Shown in pieces: positions 57,763 through 64,000 of a stretch of 64,000 nt of DNA (its first letter is position 1; each line of letters starts with the position of its first letter). The stretch comes from Scilla litardierei (taxonomy: Eukaryota > Streptophyta > Magnoliopsida > Asparagales > Asparagaceae): positions 146,775,266 through 146,839,265 of the forward strand of contig CM061142.1 of the NCBI GenBank assembly GCA_030789695.1, in the 5' to 3' direction. The notes beneath the pieces were generated by a model that saw nothing but the letters and a program-made list of their open reading frames with translations, made no database searches and was not told the origin of the DNA. The position numbers were made by a program, and so were the translations under genes.

Positions 57763-59958
57763 ATGACAAACAACGACTACAGCGTCTTCAAGGATCGTCA
57801 AGGAGCTTCTTCAGTTTTGGAAGGGCAATCCTCAACTAGGCCTCCCTCCTTCAATGGTACCAATTACGGGTACTGAAAATGCCGAATGGAAACGTTCCTC
57901 CGGAGCGCTTCACTTTGGAGAGCCACGATGAAGGAGTATGTCGAGCCCGATGAAGGAGATTTCGCGAAGTGGACTCCCGCGGAGGTCGCCGCGGAAGTAA
58001 GCAATGCCAAGGCAATGAATGCCTTGCAATGTGCATTGGAGCCCGAAGACTTCAATAAGATATGCACATGTAAGAGTTCATATCAAATATGGAACTCACT
58101 CCTCATCTTGCATGAAGGAACGAGTAGGCTAAGAGACTCCAAACTTGTTGTTGTAAATAAAGATTTCGAACTATTTCATATGCAACAGGGTGAGAAGATG
58201 AAAGAGTATTATGCTCGATTCGTTGACATTACCAACGAATTGGAGGCTCTTGGGAAAACCTACACCCAAAAGGAGAAAGTCTCAAAGATCATCGATGGAC
58301 TTCTTTCTTGTTGGAAAAAGCGTACCTTCACCATCGAGGAAGGTAATGATATGAGTAAGTATACTGTCATACAACTAATGGGTACCTTGATTTCTTATGA
58401 GGTACGCAAGGACAGTAAGCTCATGATGAAAGAAAAGATGAAGTCGTACTTGAAGCAAGACGAGCCAAAGAAAAAGGCGATTGCATACAAGGCCGCTCCA
58501 TCAACCGATGATGAAGAATCGAAAGAAGAGTTGGACACGGAAGCTTTGGCCGATTTGGCAAAGAAGTTCGACCAATTCTTACGACAAGGTAAGTTGAAGA
58601 AGAAGTCTAAATTTATTTCGACTAATGTCTCCTCTCCCGTGTGTTATAAATGCAACAAGCCAGGACACATCAAGCCGGATTGTCCTCTAAACAAACACAA
58701 GGAGAAGTGGAAGGCATCCAAGCATGACAAGTCGAGAAGGTACAAGAAAGGACTTATAGGCACTTTCACCGACTCCGACGAGGACTCCTCAAGTGGAGAG
58801 TCGGATGATGAAAAGGTGGAGAAAGCACACACGTGCTTCATGGAATGAGAAGAACGTGTTCAAGAGACTTCCTCCGATGAAAGCGAGGAAAGCGAGGATG
58901 AAGGCGGTGAGGTAACAATGGGCGAACTTAGAATAGCAAATGAACAACTTTGGAATAAGTTTTCTAATTTGGCTACTAAATTTATTAAGACTAAAAATGA
59001 GTTAACTAGTCTTCAAACCTCGCATAAGCCTATCATCGTCAACAACGACACCATTGTTGAAGATTTGAGAAATGAGATTGTAAATCTCAAATCTCAACTT
59101 GAGCATGTTCATATCAAGGATTCAGATGAACATGTGATAGCGGATTTGACGTCTCAAAACTCAACTTTGAGTATTGAGAATAAAAATCTCAAATCACGTG
59201 TTTGCGCACTCACATCACAAGTGTCCACCTTGGATGCTTCGATGCATTCTCTCAACGAGAAGTATGAGTGCACATTAGGCCGAATCAATGAATTCAATAA
59301 AGGTAAGGGCCATTTGGACAATATCCTAAATGACTTACTTCCGGCCAATCATCACATTGGCTTGGGGTATAAGATGGGAGATTCGTCCAAATCGTCCACC
59401 ACCTTTATTAGGCCAACATCCGATGCTTCTACTAGTGGGAGTAAACACTTCATGGGTAGTTCTTATACCAATGGTGCTTCCGCTAGGAACACACCCCCAT
59501 TTGGAAAGAAACCCACTTTGGGTGGACCTCCAAAGAGGGGTCATGCTTTCATGTATACCATGCCACGTAGGAACACACATCCTACTCCACGTGTTAGCAC
59601 ATATGATGATTTTTATGCTCCGCATCCACGAGCACGTGCACACCATGTGAGACACACTCATGCATGTGTTCCACCACATGCAAATGTTCATTCACATTCT
59701 TATATGAATAATTATCATCATGCACCATTGCATCATATGCCATATGCTTATCCACGACATACATCACATAGACATCAACAACGTATGCATGCTCCCAATA
59801 TGATTAGGACTCCCAAGATATACACTATTTGGGGTCCGAAGAACACAAGCATGCATGCTAAGGATATGTATATGCAATCGTTTATTAATGATATTATTTT
59901 GAATGATGATTATGTTGGGAAATCACGGTCCTCGTGGACTTGGTTTCCGAAGGGTTAG
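57763..59958 (+). pseudogene. Copia (SIRE-like) gag, two nonsense codons
   Basis: Gag forms the virus-like particle that packages retrotransposon RNA. One frame of 732 codons from ATG 57763 (MTNNDYSVFKDRQGASSVLE) carries TGA at 57874 (right after NGTNYGY) and TGA at 58846 (after CFME). Domains in order: UBN2-type capsid region with GEKMKEYYARFVDITNELEA, a zinc knuckle CYKCNKPGHIKPDC (CX2CX4HX4C, near 58640), an acidic Ser-rich linker, a coiled coil (LRNEIVNLKSQLEHVH), then a His/Pro/Tyr-rich tail (59550-59780) and a final YTIWGPKNTSMHAKD segment. The long C-terminal extension after the knuckle is typical of SIRE/Maximus elements. The reading frame ends at TAG 59956-59958; no pol follows. Confidence 0.87.
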
Positions 59959-61318
59959 TTTCCTTTGACCCTTCATTGCTTGGTACCATTAGTTTAATTT
60001 CATTTTATGGGTACCAAAGCAATTATGGTAAGAATTGGTTTATTTATTTTTTATTTTCATATTGGTTTTTGATGTGCATATTTGATTGAAACTTAAATTC
60101 ATATTGAATTTGAATTTAGTTAGGATATGGGTTACATTTAATTTGAATTTAGTTCGCTAAATTTATTGCCTAACCCATAGGATCCAAAAAGATTTTTGGA
60201 TACCAAAATGATATTTTCTAGGTTCAATTCATCATGGGATACCAACCCTACCAACTCATTGATTTGCAAAGAATTTTCATTCAAATGAAGTTGATGGTGC
60301 TTAAGTGATGCACCAAAGTAGGGGTAGCTTAATGTTGTAAGTATATTCATACTTTTGATTTACATTGGTATCCATGTGTGTTTAATGCATCCATTGGTAG
60401 ACTATATTACAATTGATGTCATTTTGCACTAGAATTGTGTATGCCATAAGTTTTATGATGTTGTATCTATTTTCTTTGGCATAACACCTTTGCATGCTAC
60501 ATTTGGTATTCACATTGGATTTTTGTCTCTGATGTTGATTTCGTCGCTCGACGATTAACTTGGTTAAATAGAATTGGTTTTATGAAAACATAGAATTGTT
60601 TTCTATGCACTTTATTAACCAAGAATGTTGATATTGGAGAGTATATTCCATAACTCAATATGAGAAATTAATTTGAGTTTTGATGATTTCGTATTTCAAT
60701 TTTCGCCTATGGTTTGATGATTTCGTATTTCGATTTTTGCCTATGGTTTGATGATTTCGTATTTCGATTTTCGCCTATGGTTTGATGATTTCGTATTTCG
60801 ATTTTCGCCTATGGTTTGATGATTTCGTTTTTCGATTTTCGCCTATGGTTTGACGATTTCGTTTTTCGATTTTCGACAATGGTCATGTTAGCACGCTTTG
60901 ATTTTCTTCGGTATTTTACATTTGGTATTTTACTTTGGTGTCATTTGGACCGTGGTCGTATTCTTAGACTCTGATGCTTTACTTTCTTAGCCATTGTAAT
61001 CTTGTTGTTGATCTCCTCCCGCTCTTTTTGCTAATGCCAAAGGGGGAGAGAATTAATAATGACAATGTGCTAATTGATAATTCAAAGCAATTTACCATAA
61101 ATCTAAGTTGATATGTTAGATTCAGGGGGAGTTAAGATATAAAATGGATTTAGAATCCTAAATTGCAATAATAGGATTCATATTTTATATTTCCCTCTCT
61201 GCTTGATGCGTATGAATATTATTGAATACGGAACTAACGTGTCATCAATGCAGGGGGTGTAAGTAAATTTCATTTGAATCATTATTATTGATTCTTATTT
61301 ATGTTGGTTTGTCATCAC
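59959..61318 (+). other. Non-coding interior in place of pol
   Basis: No retroviral-type enzyme motif is seen in any frame. It contains a 34-bp minisatellite (60679-60882) and, near 61035, TGCCAAAGGGGGAGAG, a context common just upstream of the 3' end in SIRE-type elements. A second purine tract precedes the LTR. Confidence 0.7.
60679..60882 (+). repeat. 34-bp minisatellite, 6 units
   Basis: Unit TTTGATGATTTCGTATTTCG + ATTTTCGCCTATGG, six units, the last ones with TTTTTCG for TATTTCG. 34 is not a multiple of three, so it is not coding. Confidence 0.93.
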
Positions 61319-61333
61319 CAAAAAGGGGGAGAA
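61319..61333 (+). other. Polypurine tract
   Basis: CAAAAAGGGGGAGAA immediately before the 3' LTR. It primes plus-strand DNA synthesis. Confidence 0.85.
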
Positions 61334-63055
61334 TGTTGAGTATTGATTCCCCGGATTTGGTTTTGGATGATGAGCAAACATAAATATCGTATACTAACTA
61401 TTTGTGAGCGCAGTTATGGAGATCGTCGCCAAAAGAATACGTACATCAAAAGCGACGTCTCAAGACTTCTCAATACGTGTGATCGTGTGCCTGAAGCTTC
61501 GTTGAAGCTCAAGGAGTTTTATTGAAGTCAAGATTGAAGATTGAAGCTTTGAAGATGGTTCGTCATGTATTATTTAATGTTTTCTAGCTTCATAGAATAG
61601 AATGTTAAGCCTTGAGTAGGACTTACATTATAATCTTCATTTCTCTCATATCTTAGAGCTAGGATTATCATAGAAGCCATTAGAAACTTTCCGGAAGCCT
61701 ATCGCTTCTTCCCTCGGTTTCTAGTGCATCTTAGTTGGTTCAAGTAGAAGAACCAACCGACTAGATGACGATCTAGTCGGTCGGTAATTCCTCTTGGACC
61801 GACTACAATACCTTGCTCATTTAAGCCTGACTTTGTTGATCAATTAGTCGGTCAAAGAAGAGTCACCGACCGACTAGATGACGATCTAGTCGGTTAGGAA
61901 TCCTTCTCAGACCGATTAGTTGAGCTTTCCCTATACAGCCTAAGTTACTGTTTATCATTAGTCGGTCAAAGAACGTTTGTCGACCGACTAGTTGATAAAC
62001 TAGTCGGTCAGCATTTGTTCTTAGACCGACTAGTTCAACTTGAATCCAGCCTTTCCTATTTCATCTGTTAGTCGGTCAAAGAACACTCACCGACCGACTA
62101 GTTGTGAAACTAGTCGGTTGGCAAGTCTTCTTAGACCGACTAGTTCATATTGCATGGAACTTTCTCATTTGGCTGTGAGCCTGTTAGTCGGTTCATGAAG
62201 AATCACCGACCGACTAGTTGGCAATCTAGTCGGTCAGTGATCCTTCTTAGACCGACTAACTGCTTCAGAAATATGACTGTTGGGAATCTTTTGAGCACGA
62301 TTTTTATTGCCTCTATAAATTCTAACCTAATTCGTTTGAGGCAAGGGTAGAGGTCCATTATCCAAGTTATTTCAGACCTAAGAGAAGAGTTTTCTCAAGC
62401 TATTTCCAAGCTCTCTCTCCTCACCAAGAATCTCTCCCTTCACTCTTTGAGCCAAATTCCTCAAGAGAGATTCTCTCCATTGTGAGCATTCCAAGCCAAT
62501 GAGCTTGAATCAAGGTCACCATCTCCACCATAGGCCTCCATTGCTGGTCATCTTCTTGGAGCTAGGGTTTGGTGACATCTTCCTCCTCAAAATCCTTCTT
62601 GCCCTAATTTGGTAAGATTTACTCAAGGCATAGGATTTTGTGGTAAGTTATTTCATTGTTTCAATTACTTTGTTATTTGAATTGTTCTCTCGAGTGTGTG
62701 ATCCCGGGTTGTGTGAGTCACATTTACTTTGTGAATGATTTGGTCTTGTGAAGGTTTTTCACAAGAATTTCATAGTGCAAAATCTTGAGTTAGAGGTTTC
62801 TAACTCAAGTATCTGGAGGGGATCCGAGTGGTTGGGACGTAGGATCACCGGGAACAAGTCGGGGAGACTTGGGTGAATCCGAACCCGTTACATGCTTTGT
62901 TTGCGTTTGTTAATTCTTGTCAATTGTTGTTTGTAGTCTAATTCCGCATTGTTGTTTGTATGTTGGCACAATAATTAGGAATTATCTTCTTGATTATTTT
63001 AAAGTACTATTCACCCCCCTCTAGTACATGTGCAGTAGATTCACATGGCACTACA
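61334..63055 (+). repeat. 3' LTR of the SIRE-like element (1,722 bp)
   Basis: TGTTGAGTATTG...CACTACA. Has all parts of the 5' LTR, including the ACCGAC array and TATA box. A 12-bp deletion near 62694 and about three dozen substitutions distinguish it. Confidence 0.92.
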
Positions 63056-63420
63056 TGATATTCATCGTTTGCATGCTAGAATTGAACCTGCTCATTCTTT
63101 GCATGAATCACATGTTCTTATACAAGGTAGAAATTTTTCTCGTGTGAATAATTTGAATGCTTGCATGTATCACATGTTCCTATGCATGATAGAAATTTAT
63201 TTCATGTGAATAATTTGAATGCTCACTTTCATGTTTCATACACAAGATAAATTAATGTTTATGTTCCACCTCACAAGCATGCACCCACACCTCCTATTCA
63301 TGCCCCTACATGACCTCTCCTTAGGAAACCCACATCACATTCTTTGTGGATTCCTAAGAATGTTTCTCGGCATGATATGAACACACATATATAATCGTAT
63401 GTTCGAAATTTTTATATTTT
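63056..63420 (+). pseudogene. Decayed copia gag, 3' part
   Basis: Continues the old gag from 56001: a His-rich stretch (IHRLHARIEPAHSLHESHVL) with several stops, then SLWIPKNVSRHDMNTHI, comparable to IWGPKNTSMHAKDMYMQS at the end of the younger gag. This shows the younger element landed inside this gene. Confidence 0.65.
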
Positions 63421-63499
63421 CATCCGACTATATATGGAAACCAAACTCCATGTTTGTTTCGTTTCCTTCTTGCTAGCACTCACACACATACTTTATTGT
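63421..63499. other. Short unassigned spacer
   Basis: About 80 bp between the old gag and the inverted LTR; nothing recognised. Confidence 0.5.
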
Positions 63500-64000
63500 T
63501 GTCACGCCCCGCTTCCCAAAAACACGGAGGCGAAGCGTGACGAAGGCCCGCTTAGGCCGGGGCTAAGAGCCCAGACCCAATAAGCGTCTGTAGTTTTCCA
63601 TAGCGAAGGTACAGGTCCCTGCAAGTTAGTACGAAATAACAAAAGTACTGAAAGGAAAACATTTCATTTTATTCCAAATTTATCATCAAAGTACTGAGAG
63701 TCTAAAAATGCCGTAAACGGCTACAACTGCTGAAAGGAAACTAATGGTGCAAGCACCCAACCTAGACGAGAAAGTAAGAGTGCAACGCACCCAACTCAAA
63801 CTGAAATGGAAAATCTCTGGAACAGCAACCGAAGATCTCTAACTCTGATCGTCCTCTGGATCGTACTCCGGATCAGCGCCCTCCGGCTACAAGTCAACTG
63901 GCAGGTCCGCCTCGTACTCGTACTCTGGCTCCACACCTGACGTACAGCACCAAAAGAAGGAAACTGTACGTCAGGCAAAGTCTACACAAACTGTCAGACT
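63500..64000 (-). repeat. Inverted gypsy-type LTR end, runs off the window
   Basis: Starts TGTCACGCCCCGCTTCCCAA, the reverse complement of the LARD LTR terminus, followed by the AGCGTGACGAAGGCCCGCTT context and AATAAGCGTCTG, as in the other LTR ends at 40230 and 54240 (reverse strand). Third family member in the window. The rest lies beyond 64000. Confidence 0.75.

Larger units (their letters stand above)
56002..63055 (+). mobile_element. SIRE-like Ty1-copia element, gag only
   Basis: LTRs at 56002-57734 and 61334-63055 are about 98% alike by eye (roughly three dozen substitutions and a few indels). Primer site TGGTATCAGAGC at 57737, gag-like frame 57763-59958, 1.4 kb non-coding, polypurine tract at 61319-61333. 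No protease, integrase, reverse transcriptase or RNase H anywhere. The flanking 5 bp are GGATA (left) and TGATA (right), a 4-of-5 match for a target duplication. It sits in the gag of an older copia element. Confidence 0.88.

Overview
The window is plant nuclear repeat DNA from an assembly with two scaffold gaps of exactly 500 N (713-1212 and 47335-47834). It is AT-rich, and almost everything in it is transposable-element sequence. Plant origin is supported by RepHel-type Helitrons with GT-AG introns, SIRE-like Ty1-copia gag with a tRNA-Met primer site, gypsy-type LTRs of the TGTAACG...GGGGCGTGACA kind, and a captured first exon of a plant GH1 beta-glucosidase. The species cannot be named from the sequence.

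Left third (1-21.2 kb). A minus-strand Helitron (Helitron-0, about 10717 down to the gap at 1213) retains its repeat exons and the N-terminal half of the Rep-helicase (RepHel) gene. Head to head with it across an (AT)n tract lies a plus-strand, non-autonomous Helitron (Helitron-1, 10760-20804), which ends in a classic GC hairpin plus CTAG. A 386-bp foldback element (20818-21203) follows.

Middle (21.2-37.5 kb). Helitron-2 is the coding relative of Helitron-1. It has leader exons near its 5' end, then about 8 kb of low-complexity sequence that probably acts as a leader intron. Next come six tandem copies of a frame-preserving exon, then the RepHel gene (Rep HUH and tyrosine motifs, PIF1-type helicase), in one frame but broken by six nonsense codons. 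A short multi-exon gene of unknown function lies downstream. Helitron-1 looks like Helitron-2 with the roughly 8.6 kb around RepHel deleted. Both carry the same GH1 exon fragment.

Right half (37.5-64 kb). A large non-coding LTR element (LARD-1, LTR about 2.8 kb) interrupts the Helitron-2 tail, and its 3' LTR is cut off by an inverted piece of a related LTR. Then come exon-like fragments of an unrecognised gene around the second gap, a Helitron 3' terminus (50708), a second short inverted-repeat element (50721-51100), and a 5'-truncated second LARD with its 3' LTR (52476-54331). Next is an old copia gag remnant into which a younger gag-only SIRE-like copia element (56002-63055) has inserted. 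The start of another inverted gypsy-type LTR closes the window.

The most interesting signals are: (1) tandem arrays of symmetric exons at the front of both RepHel genes, each unit a multiple of three with the same intron phase; (2) an LTR promoter with about 19 DREB-type RCCGAC cores just upstream of a TATA box; (3) the autonomous/deletion-derivative Helitron pair carrying the same captured gene piece; and (4) repeated packing of Helitrons and foldback elements into (TA)n tracts. No intact host gene was found.
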